A DNA stretch of 64,000 nucleotides from contig NZ_JBHLWM010000003.1 of the NCBI RefSeq assembly GCF_042432815.1, positions 310,001 through 374,000 on the forward strand, in the 5' to 3' direction. The notes beneath the pieces are model-generated. The model searched no databases. It worked only from the letters and a program-made list of their open reading frames with translations, and was not told the origin of the DNA. The number at the start of each line of letters is the position of its first letter. The first letter of the stretch is position 1. The translations under genes and the position numbers were made by a program. Shown in pieces: positions 34,341 through 45,530 of the stretch. This stretch comes from Rhodopseudomonas telluris. GTDB lineage: Bacteria > Pseudomonadota > Alphaproteobacteria > Rhizobiales > Xanthobacteraceae.

Positions 34341-35279
34341 ATGATGAACCTCGTCGTCTCCGACCACATCCTCGCCAAGCCCGGCCCGCGCGATGCGGCG
34401 CTGGCCGACTACGACTGCGTTCGCCGCGCCATCGCGTTCATCTCGCAGAAGTGGAAGGCGCAGCCGACCGTCGAGTCGATCGCCGACGCGGCCGGGCTGA
34501 CGCCCGACGAACTGCACCATCTGTTCCGCCGCTGGGCCGGGCTGACGCCGAAAGCCTTCATGCAGGCGCTGACGCTCGACCACGCCAAGGGCCTGCTGCG
34601 CGATTCCGCCAGCGTGCTCGACGCTGCGCTGGAATCCGGCCTTTCCGGTTCCGGCCGGCTGCACGATCTGTTCGTGACCCATGAGGCGATGTCGCCGGGC
34701 GAGTGGAAGAGCGGCGGCGCCGGGCTGACGCTGCGCTATGGCTTTCATCCCTCGCCGTTCGGCACCGCCGTCGTGATCGCCTCGGACCGCGGCCTCGCCG
34801 GCTTGGCTTTCGCCGATCCTGGCGAGGAGCAGGCCGCGTTCGTCGACCTGCAGCAGCGCTGGCCGCGCGCGAGCTGTATCCCCGATCAGGCCTTCACGGC
34901 ACCGTTCGCCAGCCGCGTGTTCGACCCGTCGCAATGGCGCGCCGAGCAGCCGCTGCGCGTGGTGCTGATCGGCACCGATTTCGAAGTGCGGGTGTGGCAG
35001 ACGCTGCTCAGGATCCCGATGGGCAAGGCGCTATGCTACTCGGACATCGCCAATCGGATCGCGTCTCCGAAAGCCTCGCGCGCGGTCGGGGCGGCGGTCG
35101 GCAAGAACCCGATCTCTTTCGTGGTCCCGTGCCACCGCGCGCTCGGCAAAGGCGGCGCCCTCACCGGCTATCACTGGGGCCTGACCCGCAAACAGGCGAT
35201 GATCGGCTGGGAAGCCGGGCGAATCGAGGCGGGCAGCCCCTCCAGCCGAACGATTGACGAGGCCGGGCTGCGACCATAG
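34341..35279 (+). CDS. AraC-HTH / O6-alkylguanine-DNA alkyltransferase fusion (Ada-like)
   Basis: The 312-residue protein joins an AraC-type helix-turn-helix (SIADAAGLTPDELHHLFRRW, about residues 50-70) to an alkyltransferase domain with the active-site FVVPCHRALGK near residue 265. It should remove methyl from O6-methylguanine and may also act as a transcription factor. It lacks the N-terminal zinc/cysteine domain with which E. coli Ada reads methylphosphotriesters, so the Ada induction mechanism may not apply. The start is ATG 34341 (MMNLVV). It is 48 bases before gpmI. Confidence 0.92.
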   Translation: MMNLVVSDHILAKPGPRDAALADYDCVRRAIAFISQKWKAQPTVESIADAAGLTPDELHHLFRRWAGLTPKAFMQALTLDHAKGLLRDSASVLDAALESGLSGSGRLHDLFVTHEAMSPGEWKSGGAGLTLRYGFHPSPFGTAVVIASDRGLAGLAFADPGEEQAAFVDLQQRWPRASCIPDQAFTAPFASRVFDPSQWRAEQPLRVVLIGTDFEVRVWQTLLRIPMGKALCYSDIANRIASPKASRAVGAAVGKNPISFVVPCHRALGKGGALTGYHWGLTRKQAMIGWEAGRIEAGSPSSRTIDEAGLRP

Positions 35280-35326
35280 GTGTGAGGTGCGCCATCGGCG
35301 TCCCCGCACCCAGGAAAGTGTTTGCC

Positions 35327-36841
35327 ATGCAGTCCCGTCGCCCCGTGATGCTCGTGATCCTCGATGGCTGGGGATGGCGCGAGGACCCGGCAGACAATGC
35401 CGTGCTGCAGGCCAAGACCCCGACCTTCGACGCCTTGTGGTCGAACGGCCCGCACGCCTTCCTGCGCACCTCGGGCAAATCGGTCGGGCTGCCGAACGGC
35501 CAGATGGGCAACTCCGAAGTCGGTCATCTCAACATCGGCGCCGGCCGCGTGGTGATGCAGGATCTGCCGCGGATCAGCGACGCCATCGCGAGCGGCGAGA
35601 TCGAACGCGCGCCGGAACTGCTGGCCTTCATCGAAAAGCTGCGCGCCAGCGGCGGCACCTGCCACCTGATGGGCCTGGTGTCGCCGGGCGGCGTGCATTC
35701 GCTGCAGGATCACGCCGTTGCGCTGGCGAAGATTCTGGCGAAGGCCGGGATCCCGACGGTGCTGCACGCCTTCACCGACGGCCGCGATACGCCGCCGAAA
35801 TCCGCAGTCGACGACATCGCCCGGCTGCGTGCCGAACTGCCCGCGAACGTGCCGATCGCCACCGTCAGCGGCCGCTATTATGCGATGGACCGCGACAATC
35901 GCTGGGAGCGCGTCGGCAAGGCCTATGGCGTGATCGTCGAGGCCGACGGACCGCGGTTTGCGGATGCCGATGCGGTCGTTGCGGCCGGCTACGCCTCCGG
36001 GGTGAACGACGAATTCATCGTGCCGGCCGTGGTCGGCGATTATCAGGGCATGCGCGACGGCGACGGCGTGCTGTGCTTCAACTTCCGCGCCGACCGCGTG
36101 CGCGAAATCCTCGCGGCGCTGCTCGACCCGGGTTTCGCCGGCTTCCCGCGCAAGCGCGTGCTGAAGATCGCGGCCGCGGCCGGCATGACGCAGTACTCGA
36201 CCGCGCTCGATGCGCTGATGGGCACGATCTTCCCGCCGCAGAGCCTGGTCAACGGCCTCGGTCAGGTGGTCGCCGCCACAGGCCGGCATCAGCTGCGGAT
36301 GGCGGAGACCGAGAAATATCCGCACGTCACCTACTTCCTCAATGGCGGCGAGGAAGTCCCGTATCCGGGCGAAGATCGCATCATGGTGCCCTCGCCCAAG
36401 GTGGCGACCTACGATCTTCAGCCGGAAATGTCGGCGCCCGAACTCGGCGACAAGGCCGTGCAGGCGATCGAGTCCGGCAAATACGACCTGATCGTCCTGA
36501 ACTTCGCCAATCCCGACATGGTCGGCCACACCGGCAGCCTGCCGGCCGCGATCAAGGCGGTCGAGACGGTCGATACCCAGCTCGGCCGCATCGTCGCGGC
36601 GATCCGCAAGGCCGGCGGCGCGCTGCTGGTCACCGCCGATCACGGCAATTGCGAGATGATGCGCGATCCGGTCACCGGCGGACCGCACACCGCGCACACC
36701 ACCAATCCGGTGCCGGTTCTGCTGGTGGGTGATAACGGGCCGCTGAGCGACGGCCAGCTGTCCGATCTGGCGCCGACGCTGCTGAAGCTGATGGAGCTGC
36801 CGCAGCCGGTCGAGATGACCGGCAAGTCGCTGATCGGTTAG
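35327..36841 (+). CDS. gpmI: 2,3-bisphosphoglycerate-independent phosphoglycerate mutase
   Basis: The 504-residue glycolytic/gluconeogenic enzyme interconverts 3- and 2-phosphoglycerate. It belongs to the alkaline-phosphatase superfamily, with the metal-binding MLVILDGWGWRE at the N-terminus, GNSEVGHLNIGAGR holding the phosphorylated serine, and late motifs NPDMVGHTG and VTADHGNCE. CAGGAAAG lies before the ATG at 35327. It converges with dapB, leaving about 40 bases. Confidence 0.96.
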   Translation: MQSRRPVMLVILDGWGWREDPADNAVLQAKTPTFDALWSNGPHAFLRTSGKSVGLPNGQMGNSEVGHLNIGAGRVVMQDLPRISDAIASGEIERAPELLAFIEKLRASGGTCHLMGLVSPGGVHSLQDHAVALAKILAKAGIPTVLHAFTDGRDTPPKSAVDDIARLRAELPANVPIATVSGRYYAMDRDNRWERVGKAYGVIVEADGPRFADADAVVAAGYASGVNDEFIVPAVVGDYQGMRDGDGVLCFNFRADRVREILAALLDPGFAGFPRKRVLKIAAAAGMTQYSTALDALMGTIFPPQSLVNGLGQVVAATGRHQLRMAETEKYPHVTYFLNGGEEVPYPGEDRIMVPSPKVATYDLQPEMSAPELGDKAVQAIESGKYDLIVLNFANPDMVGHTGSLPAAIKAVETVDTQLGRIVAAIRKAGGALLVTADHGNCEMMRDPVTGGPHTAHTTNPVPVLLVGDNGPLSDGQLSDLAPTLLKLMELPQPVEMTGKSLIG

Positions 36842-36883
36842 CACCGATCGCGGCGACCTCTGCCGCCGCGATCATCGGGTTTG

Positions 36884-37699
36884 CTAGAAGTCGGCGAGCC
36901 CGAGCACATCCATCATCGAATACAGGCCCGGCGTCTTGCCGTGCGCCCACATCGCCGCTTTGAGCGCGCCGTGGGCGAAGATCATGCGGTCCTCGGCCCT
37001 GTGGCTGAGTTCGATCCGCTCATAGGGACCGGCGAAGATCACGCTGTGATCGCCCGTGACGGTGCCGCCGCGCAGGCTGGCGAAGCCAATGTCGCCGGTC
37101 TTGCGCGCGCCGGTGAGGCCGTCGCGGCCGCGGGCCGAATGCGTCTCCAGATCGACCTTGCGGCCGGCCGCCGCCGCTTCGCCGAGCAGCAGCGCGGTGC
37201 CCGAGGGCGCGTCGATCTTAGCGCGGTGGTGCATCTCGACGATCTCGATGTCGAAATTGTCGCCCAGCGACTGCGCCACGCGCTTGGTGAGCGCCGCCAG
37301 CAGATTGACGCCGAGGCTCATATTGCCGGACTTCACCACGATCGCCTGACGGGTGACGCTCTGGATCACCGCATTGTCGGACGACGACAGGCCGGTGGTG
37401 CCGATCACGTGGACGATGCCGCGCTGCGCCGCGATCGCCACATTGGCGAGGGTGGCGGCCGGCACGGTGAAGTCGAGGATGCCGTCGGCATTGGCCGAGA
37501 GCTTCCACAAATCGCCCGAGAGCAGCACGCCGTTGGCCGGCAGGCCGGCGAGCACGCCGGCGTCCTGGCCGAGCAGCTCCGAGCCCGGCGCTTCCAGCGC
37601 CCCGGTCAGCACCACGCCTTTGGTCTCGCTGATCGCCCGCGTCAGGGCGCGGCCCATGCGGCCACCGGCTCCGGCAACGATCAGGCGCATCTCGGACAT
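36884..37699 (-). CDS. dapB: 4-hydroxy-tetrahydrodipicolinate reductase
   Basis: The 271-residue enzyme makes tetrahydrodipicolinate for lysine and peptidoglycan. The NAD(P)-binding GAGGRMGRA is at residues 10-18 and the substrate-binding EIVEMHHRAKIDAPSGTA follows the usual E-x-H-H-x3-K-x-D-x-P-S-G-T-A pattern. The first of two ATG codons gives MSEMRLIV; the second is also possible. It is the last gene of the minus-strand series from the FMN reductase to dapB. Confidence 0.95.
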   Translation of the reverse strand: MSEMRLIVAGAGGRMGRALTRAISETKGVVLTGALEAPGSELLGQDAGVLAGLPANGVLLSGDLWKLSANADGILDFTVPAATLANVAIAAQRGIVHVIGTTGLSSSDNAVIQSVTRQAIVVKSGNMSLGVNLLAALTKRVAQSLGDNFDIEIVEMHHRAKIDAPSGTALLLGEAAAAGRKVDLETHSARGRDGLTGARKTGDIGFASLRGGTVTGDHSVIFAGPYERIELSHRAEDRMIFAHGALKAAMWAHGKTPGLYSMMDVLGLADF

Positions 37700-37782
37700 C
37701 GGCTCACGATCCTTGTTCTAGGCGCGGTATAGCGGCGCGATGACAACCCGGCAACTCACCGGACGGCAAAGCCGCTCCGCGG

Positions 37783-38091
37783 TCAGCTAGGCTGCGGGCC
37801 GTCATAGCCCTCGATGATGATCAAATCGCTCTCCGAATACGGCGCACGTGCCTTGATCAGCGCCTGATATTCCGGAGAGTGAAAGCAGGCGAGTGCCGTG
37901 GCGTAGTCCTTGAACTCGATCACCACGTTGCGGCTGCGCGACGAGCCTTCGGCGGTCTCGAAGGTTCCGGCGCGGACCAGGAATCGGGCGCCGTATTTGG
38001 CGAACACCGCGCCATTGTGAGCGACGTAGTCACGCTTGTAGCCGTCGATATCATGCACATCGACCCGCGCCACCCAGTAGCCTTTTGCCAT
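37783..38091 (-). CDS. DUF1330-family protein
   Basis: The 102-residue protein has an alpha/beta ferredoxin-like pattern: MAKGYWVARVDVHDID, a central ARFLVRAGTFE, then NVVIEFKDYATALACFHSPEYQAL. This matches DUF1330. No enzyme activity is established for the family. It lies 18 bases from pyrF and 83 from dapB on the same strand and probably shares their transcript. Confidence 0.88.
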   Translation of the reverse strand: MAKGYWVARVDVHDIDGYKRDYVAHNGAVFAKYGARFLVRAGTFETAEGSSRSRNVVIEFKDYATALACFHSPEYQALIKARAPYSESDLIIIEGYDGPQPS

Positions 38092-38109
38092 CGTGGTTTT
38101 CTCCCGTCG

Positions 38110-38817
38110 TTATTTCGCAGCCGCGATCTCGGCGACGATCGCGTCGGCCGCCTGCTTCGGATCCGCCGCTTCCATCACCGGGCGACCGACCACCAGATAG
38201 CTGGCGCCGGCGGCGATCGCTTTGCCGGGCGTCATGATCCGCTTCTGATCGCCAGCAGCGGTGCCGGCCGGCCGGATCCCCGGCGTCACCAGCGTCATGT
38301 CGGGGCCGATCAGGCTACGCAGATGGCCGGCTTCCTCGGGCGAGCACACCAGGCCATCGACGCCGATCGCCTGCGCCTGCCGGGCCCGCGCTTCGACCAG
38401 ATCGCGGACGCCGAGCGCGTAGCCGGCATCGACCAAGTCGCGATCGTCGTAGGACGTCAGCACGGTGACGGCGAGAATCTTCGGGCCCGACGTGCCGCGC
38501 GCCTCGACGGCAGCCTTCATGGTCTGCGGATAGGCATGAACGGTGAGGAAGGTCGCGCCGAGCGAGCTGAGGCTCTCGACACCGCGCGCCACCGTGTTGC
38601 CGATGTCGTGCAGCTTGAGATCGACGAACACCTTCTTGCCGGCGCGCGCCAGCTTCTCGACCAGCGGCAGGCCGCCCGCATAAGCGAGCTGATAGCCGAT
38701 CTTGTAGAAGCCGACGCTGTCGCCGAGCCGGGCGATCATCGCTTCGGCAGCGTCGACACTCGGAACGTCGAGCGCGACGATCAGCCGGTCACGATCTGCG
38801 GGGTCGGCCTGCGCCAT
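38110..38817 (-). CDS. pyrF: Orotidine 5'-phosphate decarboxylase
   Basis: The 235-residue enzyme makes UMP from OMP. The active-site VFVDLKLHDIGNTV and the phosphate-binding LVVGRPVMEA segments are intact, and LIVALDVPS starts the barrel. It is 6 bases from the FMN reductase gene upstream and 18 from the DUF1330 gene downstream, all on the minus strand. Confidence 0.96.
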   Translation of the reverse strand: MAQADPADRDRLIVALDVPSVDAAEAMIARLGDSVGFYKIGYQLAYAGGLPLVEKLARAGKKVFVDLKLHDIGNTVARGVESLSSLGATFLTVHAYPQTMKAAVEARGTSGPKILAVTVLTSYDDRDLVDAGYALGVRDLVEARARQAQAIGVDGLVCSPEEAGHLRSLIGPDMTLVTPGIRPAGTAAGDQKRIMTPGKAIAAGASYLVVGRPVMEAADPKQAADAIVAEIAAAK

Positions 38818-38823
38818 GTCTGG

Positions 38824-39405
38824 TTACCTCATCATCTGCTGAGCGAAGTCGATCAATTGCCGGACCATCGCGTCCATCGCGGCGATGTCGGCGGGAAGCT
38901 TCAGGCGGTCGGTCTCGTCATAGGCCTGGTGCGCGAAGGACAGCGTGAGCTGATTGGGGATCACCGGCGCGCGGCAGCCGGACAGGATCAGCCGCAGCGC
39001 CGCCAGACAGCGCGCACCGCCGAGCTTGCCCTCGGAGGCCGCCGCAAGCGCGAAGGCGCGTTCGCGAAACACCTGGCCCTGAGTCTCGTGCGGGTCCTCG
39101 ACCCGCGACACCCAATCGATTGCATTCTTCAGCAAGGCGGGCGGGGCGGAATTGTATTCCGGCGTGACGATCAGCACGCCGTGATGCGCGCCGATCATCC
39201 GCTTCAGCTTGACCGCGTTCGCCGGCACGCCGGACTTGGCTTCGAGGTCGCCGTCATAGATCGGCAGTGGATAGTCGGCGAGCGAGATGCGGCTGACGTC
39301 GACATCGGCGCGGGCGAGCTCATGCGCCGCGGCCGCCGTCAGCCGCACATTGTGCGAGCCGGTGCGCAGCGAACCGGGAATGACGAGGATCTTGACCGCG
39401 GACAT
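38824..39405 (-). CDS. NAD(P)H-dependent FMN reductase family protein
   Basis: The 193-residue flavodoxin-fold protein starts MSAVKILVIPGSLRTGSHN, whose GS-R-x-S/G-x-N loop binds FMN phosphate, and has VTPEYNSAPPALLKNAIDW, the usual PEYN-x(S)-x-P-x-x-LKN motif. It should pass electrons from NAD(P)H to FMN, quinones or similar acceptors; the acceptor is unknown. It is first in the row with pyrF, DUF1330 and dapB. Confidence 0.9.
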   Translation of the reverse strand: MSAVKILVIPGSLRTGSHNVRLTAAAAHELARADVDVSRISLADYPLPIYDGDLEAKSGVPANAVKLKRMIGAHHGVLIVTPEYNSAPPALLKNAIDWVSRVEDPHETQGQVFRERAFALAAASEGKLGGARCLAALRLILSGCRAPVIPNQLTLSFAHQAYDETDRLKLPADIAAMDAMVRQLIDFAQQMMR

Positions 39406-39529
39406 GACGCCGATCTCCTGCCGGCCAGCACCAGCGTGGCCGCGCTTTGTTTAGCGAAGTTGAGCGGCAGGGAAACCGAAATTCTGAAGCGGAGGAGGTC
39501 AGAGACGGGGGCGGCAACGAGCGGACGGC

Positions 39530-40135
39530 TCAGCCCTTGCGATAGACCCAGACCCGGGCGGGCGGGATGTTCATCCAGATCCGCTCGGAGGCTTCGGTCG
39601 CCACGCCGGGGAGGGATTTGGGGATCGGCGGCGCCACCGAGTAGGTGAACTGCACGAAGGGCGCGCCGGGCTCGAGTAGATTGAACGAATCCCGGATCAG
39701 CTTCATCCGGGTCAGCATCGGCTTGGTCACCAGCGGCAGGCCGGAGACCACCGCGGTCGCGGGTTCGGGCAGGATCTGCCACAGCGTATCCCGCAGCCGA
39801 TAAGCGTCACCCTGCACGATGGTGGCTTGCGGATAGCGTTCGCGCAGCAGCGCGCAGAAGCTCGGATTGTATTCGACCAGCACGAGGCGCTTCTGATCGA
39901 CGCCGTGCTCTACCAGCGCGTTAGTGATCGCGCCGGTCCCGGGTCCAAGTTCGATGACCGGCCCCGTCGAGTCGATATCGACATACTGGGCCATGGTGCG
40001 GGCGAGCAGTTTGCCCGACGGCATCACCGCACCCATGTGCAGCGGCTTTTCGATCCAGGAACGAAGGAAGCGAACCTCGTCATCGAGAGGACGGGGCGGC
40101 TTCTTCAACGCACGAGCCGTGGACTGCAAAGCCAT
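39530..40135 (-). CDS. pmtA: Phospholipid N-methyltransferase (PmtA type)
   Basis: The 201-residue SAM-dependent enzyme has VIELGPGTGAITNAL as the SAM loop, an N-terminal FLRSWIEKPLHMGAVMPSG typical of the short PmtA-type enzymes, and VVSGLPLV in the catalytic region. Such enzymes methylate phosphatidylethanolamine toward phosphatidylcholine in rhizobia and phototrophs. It is 91 bases downstream of dnaJ and on the same strand. Confidence 0.9.
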   Translation of the reverse strand: MALQSTARALKKPPRPLDDEVRFLRSWIEKPLHMGAVMPSGKLLARTMAQYVDIDSTGPVIELGPGTGAITNALVEHGVDQKRLVLVEYNPSFCALLRERYPQATIVQGDAYRLRDTLWQILPEPATAVVSGLPLVTKPMLTRMKLIRDSFNLLEPGAPFVQFTYSVAPPIPKSLPGVATEASERIWMNIPPARVWVYRKG

Positions 40136-40226
40136 TCCGCTACCAAACCGGGAGGTATTTAGCCCAGTGTCAAATTATTGTTACATCACAACTATAGGGC
40201 ACTTCCCAGCCGGTCAAGTTAGACGG

Positions 40227-41363
40227 TTAGGGAGTGCTCGCGCGGGAGCCGAAGAAGTCCTTGACCTTGGAGAAGAAACCCGCGGCCTCGGGTTGAGTTG
40301 CACCGGACGACAACTTTTCGAATTCCGCCAGCAACTCCTGTTGCTTCTTGGTCAGATTTTGCGGCGTTTCGACGGCAACCTGAACATACATGTCGCCGAC
40401 CTGCCGCGAGCGCAGCACGGGCATGCCTTTTCCCGCGATGCGGAATCGGCGGCCGGTCTGAGTGCCGGACGGCACCTTCACCTTGGTCTTGCCACGCTCG
40501 ATCGTCGGGACTTCGAACTCACCGCCGAGCGCCGCTGTGACCATCGAGATCGGCACGCGGCAGTGCAGGTCGGCGCCGTCGCGCTGGAAGATATCGTGCG
40601 GAGCGAGCGACAGGAAAATGTAGAGGTCGCCGGGCGGCCCGCCGCGGACGCCGGCTTCCCCTTCGCCGGCGAGGCGGATGCGGGTGCCGTCCTCGACGCC
40701 CTGCGGAATGTTGACCGACAGCGTCCGCTCCTTGGTGACACGGCCGGAGCCGGCGCAGGACGGGCAGGGGTCCTCGATGGTCTGGCCGCGGCCCTGGCAG
40801 CTCGGGCAGGTGCGCTCCAGCGTGAAGAAGCCCTGGGCCTGACGGACGCGGCCGGCGCCGCCGCAGGTCGAACAGGTCTTCGGCTTGGTGCCGGCCTTGG
40901 CGCCGGTGCCGGAGCAGGGATCGCAGGTGACCGAGACCGGGATTTCGATCTGCGCGGTCTTGCCCTTGTAGGCATCCTCGAGGGTGATTTCCATGTTGTA
41001 GCGCAGGTCGGCGCCACGCTCGCGACCGGTGCCGCGGCCACGCTGCCCGGCCATGCCGAACAGGTCTTCGAAGATATCGGAGAATGACGACGCGAAGCCC
41101 GCGCCGAAGCCGGGCCCGCCGCCCATGCCCTGCTCGAACGCCGCGTGGCCGTAGCGGTCATAGGCGGCGCGCTTGTCGCCGTCCTTGAGCACCTCGTAGG
41201 CTTCGTTGATTTCCTTGAACTTGATCTCGCTCGACGCATCGCCCGGATTGCGATCCGGGTGCCACTTCATCGCCAGCTTGCGGAAAGCGCTCTTCAGCGT
41301 CGATTCGTCGGCGTTGCGCTCGACTTCGAGGGTTTCGTAGTAGCAACGCTTGGTCGTGGACAT
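40227..41363 (-). CDS. dnaJ: Co-chaperone DnaJ
   Basis: The 378-residue J protein stimulates DnaK ATPase and delivers substrates. It has the J domain with KWHPDRNPGD, a Gly-rich linker (GMGGGPGFGAGF), the four CxxCxGxG zinc repeats (CDPCSGTGA, CSTCGGAG, CPSCQGRG, CPSCAGSG), and the C-terminal substrate domains. All are intact. It is downstream of dnaK on the same strand; a hairpin with a T-run sits between them and may reduce read-through. Confidence 0.98.
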   Translation of the reverse strand: MSTTKRCYYETLEVERNADESTLKSAFRKLAMKWHPDRNPGDASSEIKFKEINEAYEVLKDGDKRAAYDRYGHAAFEQGMGGGPGFGAGFASSFSDIFEDLFGMAGQRGRGTGRERGADLRYNMEITLEDAYKGKTAQIEIPVSVTCDPCSGTGAKAGTKPKTCSTCGGAGRVRQAQGFFTLERTCPSCQGRGQTIEDPCPSCAGSGRVTKERTLSVNIPQGVEDGTRIRLAGEGEAGVRGGPPGDLYIFLSLAPHDIFQRDGADLHCRVPISMVTAALGGEFEVPTIERGKTKVKVPSGTQTGRRFRIAGKGMPVLRSRQVGDMYVQVAVETPQNLTKKQQELLAEFEKLSSGATQPEAAGFFSKVKDFFGSRASTP

Positions 41364-41449
41364 CCGTCAAACCTGCTCGAAACGTTCGATTGCTGCGGCA
41401 ACCTGCAGCGAAAGTGAAAGCTTGCAGCTTTCATGCCGCGTCCGGCCCA

Positions 41450-41502
41450 ACGAAAACAACCCCCAGCTGATGATCGCAAAGCTGCGTTCGTCAGATGGGG
41501 GT
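41450..41502 (-). terminator. Hairpin with T-rich tail after dnaK
   Basis: On the minus strand acccccatctga and tcagctgggggt pair with one mismatch and are followed by TGTTTTCG. It lies 22 bases past the dnaK stop and before dnaJ, so it may act as a partial terminator. Confidence 0.7.
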
Positions 41503-41523
41503 CGCGGTCTCCGTTACGACGTC

Positions 41524-43425
<1,902 letters not shown>

Positions 43426-43803
43426 AGTGCTCATTCCTTCCTTTTGCGGCGGGTCGGGCGGGCCCTGGCGGCGCACCAGTCCAAACCCCCAAATATCAAT
43501 TGCTCGCGATTGTGCGGCGGTGAGCCTCATATAGGAGGGGGGGTGGTGGCCGCAAGGACTGCCGCAGGGCCGCGATCACGAAAACATGGGCTTTAATGAA
43601 TCCTGAACGGCACTTCCGGCAGGTCCGACGGCAGCGGTGAGGTGGACGCTTGCGGCTCCTCGTCTCACGCCGCCGTCACGCCTTGACGGCGCGGCAGGAC
43701 GTGATCTGGTGACGTCGCACCGAAGCATCCGCAGCGCAGCATTCCGGTTTCGGCGGCGGTGACAGACCATCGAACGGCCGCATTGCGATTTCAGGACACC
43801 CCG
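43426..43803. other. Divergent intergenic region between dnaK and a secreted-protein gene
   Basis: About 380 bases. The dnaK side has a sigma-32-like promoter. I find no CIRCE-type TTAGCACTC inverted repeat. Nothing else is clear. Confidence 0.6.
43529..43556 (-). promoter_or_regulatory. Sigma-32-like promoter of dnaK
   Basis: On the minus strand CTTGCG and CCTATAT are separated by 15 bases, close to the alphaproteobacterial heat-shock pattern (CTTG, then CxTATxT). It lies about 105 bases before the dnaK ATG. The gene for the matching sigma factor, rpoH, is in this window. Confidence 0.6.
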
Positions 43804-44748
43804 ATGAAACAGATAGTGCGCCTCCTTGCGATCGCCCTTGCGGTCGCCGCCGCCAGCCCCGCCGTCGCGGCCGACACGATCTTCCCCCGGGGCATCCGGG
43901 TCGGCGTGACCCCGATGCCGGGACTGACCGAGTCGCAGGCCTTTCTGGGCTTCGAGTCGCCCGGCCACGGCGTCAAGGTGCTGCTGGCCGAACTGCCCGG
44001 CCCGGCCTATGGCGAAGTCGAAACCGCCTTCAAGGCGCTGCCCGACAACGCGACCGTGAAGGTCAAGCCGCAAAGCCTGGAGACGGCCGCCGGGACCGCC
44101 TACTACACGGCCGAAGACGGCGTCGCCGGCACCGACAAGGTGCGGCGCTACTCGCTGATCGTGCCCGGCAGCAAGGCGTTCTCCGGCTACGTTGCCGTGC
44201 AGGTCGCCGAGAGCGAAGCCAGCACTTATTCGGAAGACGCCGTGAAGAAGATGCTGAGTTCGGTCACCGTCCGGCAGGAAGTGCCGGTTTCCGAACAGAT
44301 CGCCCAGATGCCGTTCAACGTCCGCGAGCTCGCCGATTTCAAGACGGTGCGAACGCTGGCGCCGGGAGCGGCGATGCTGCTGGCGGACGGCAATGAAGAC
44401 ACCGGGATCGAAGCGGCGCCCTTTATGGTGCTTGGACTGATCGGCTCGGTGCCGGAGCAGACCGACGATCGCGCCCGCTTCGCCGAGCAGGCCGCCGCCA
44501 CCATTCCGGGGCTGCGCGAAGCAAGAATTACCAATTCCGAGCCGATCCGGATCGACGGCCAGCCAGGCTTCGAAACCCGGATCGAGGCGATCAGCGGCAA
44601 GGACAATACGCCGGTGACGGTGGTGCAGTGGCTGCGGTTCGGCAGCTCGAACGTCGCGCTGCGGGTGATCGGCAGCACGCCCCGCGACAAGTGGTCGGAA
44701 GCGTTTCCGCGCTTCCGCAAGGTCCGCGACGGGCTGAAGCCGCGCTGA
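43804..44748 (+). CDS. Exported protein of unknown function
   Basis: The 314-residue protein has a signal peptide (MKQIVRLLAIALAVAAASPA, cleaved after AVAA) and a soluble periplasmic body of mixed strands and helices with no motif that I recognise. Its two halves each carry a GL-x-GFES or PGFETR-like strand, so a repeated fold is possible. It stands between dnaK (divergent) and grpE (convergent). Confidence 0.78.
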   Translation: MKQIVRLLAIALAVAAASPAVAADTIFPRGIRVGVTPMPGLTESQAFLGFESPGHGVKVLLAELPGPAYGEVETAFKALPDNATVKVKPQSLETAAGTAYYTAEDGVAGTDKVRRYSLIVPGSKAFSGYVAVQVAESEASTYSEDAVKKMLSSVTVRQEVPVSEQIAQMPFNVRELADFKTVRTLAPGAAMLLADGNEDTGIEAAPFMVLGLIGSVPEQTDDRARFAEQAAATIPGLREARITNSEPIRIDGQPGFETRIEAISGKDNTPVTVVQWLRFGSSNVALRVIGSTPRDKWSEAFPRFRKVRDGLKPR

Positions 44749-44804
44749 TCGGCGCGGCTTCATTCGACGAAGATTGAACTGCCGAGGTAGCGTCGGCGCG
44801 GCCG

Positions 44805-45425
44805 TTACGCCGCGCTGCCGGAATCGCTGCCGTTCGGCGCAGGCGCCGGCTTGGCACCCCCCTTGGACACGCCGACCAGGGCCGGTCGCAACACCCGATC
44901 GCCGATCGTAAAGCCGGCCTGCACCACCTGCACCACGGTGCCGGCGGGCACCGACGGGTCGGGCACTTCGTACATCGCCTGCTGGAAATTCGGATCGAAC
45001 TTCTGGCCCTGCGGGTCGAACTTCTTGACGCCGTTCTTCTCCAGCGCGTTGAGCAGCGAGCGCTCGGTGAGCTCGACGCCCTCGATCAGGCCCTTCAGTC
45101 CCGCATCCGCATTGGCGCGGGCTTCGGCCGGCACGGCGTCGAGCGCGCGCTGCAGATTGTCGGCGATCTCGAGCACGTCGCGCGCGAAGGCCGTGACCCC
45201 ATAGGTCCGCGCGTCGGCGACTTCCTTCTGGGTCCGGCGACGCAGATTCTCCATCTCGGCCAGCGTGCGCAGCATCTTGTCGCGCGCTTCGGCGGCTTCC
45301 TTCACCAGCGCCTCGTTGGCGCCTTCTTCCGGATCGTCCGGCATGATGTACGGCTTGGAAACGACCGGCTCGGCGGACTGCGCCTCGTCCTGGTTGTTGT
45401 CCTTGGGTCCGTTGGAATCGGTCAT
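44805..45425 (-). CDS. grpE: Nucleotide exchange factor GrpE
   Basis: The 206-residue protein releases ADP from DnaK. The long coiled N-terminal part (ARDKMLRTLAEMENLRRRTQ, about residues 48-67) and the C-terminal beta domain (VVQVVQAGFTIGDRVLRPALVGV) are intact. The ATG at 45425 is used; a GTG just before it is possible. hrcA lies upstream on the same strand with about 105 bases between. Confidence 0.96.
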   Translation of the reverse strand: MTDSNGPKDNNQDEAQSAEPVVSKPYIMPDDPEEGANEALVKEAAEARDKMLRTLAEMENLRRRTQKEVADARTYGVTAFARDVLEIADNLQRALDAVPAEARANADAGLKGLIEGVELTERSLLNALEKNGVKKFDPQGQKFDPNFQQAMYEVPDPSVPAGTVVQVVQAGFTIGDRVLRPALVGVSKGGAKPAPAPNGSDSGSAA

Positions 45426-45530
45426 CACGCTACCTTTTTGAAGAAAACGTCTGCATTGGCCGCGAATGGGCTGGCCGGGATATCGTGGTTTATCGGGTGA
45501 AAATCAAGCGAGCGGGCAGGCGGGGCGGCG

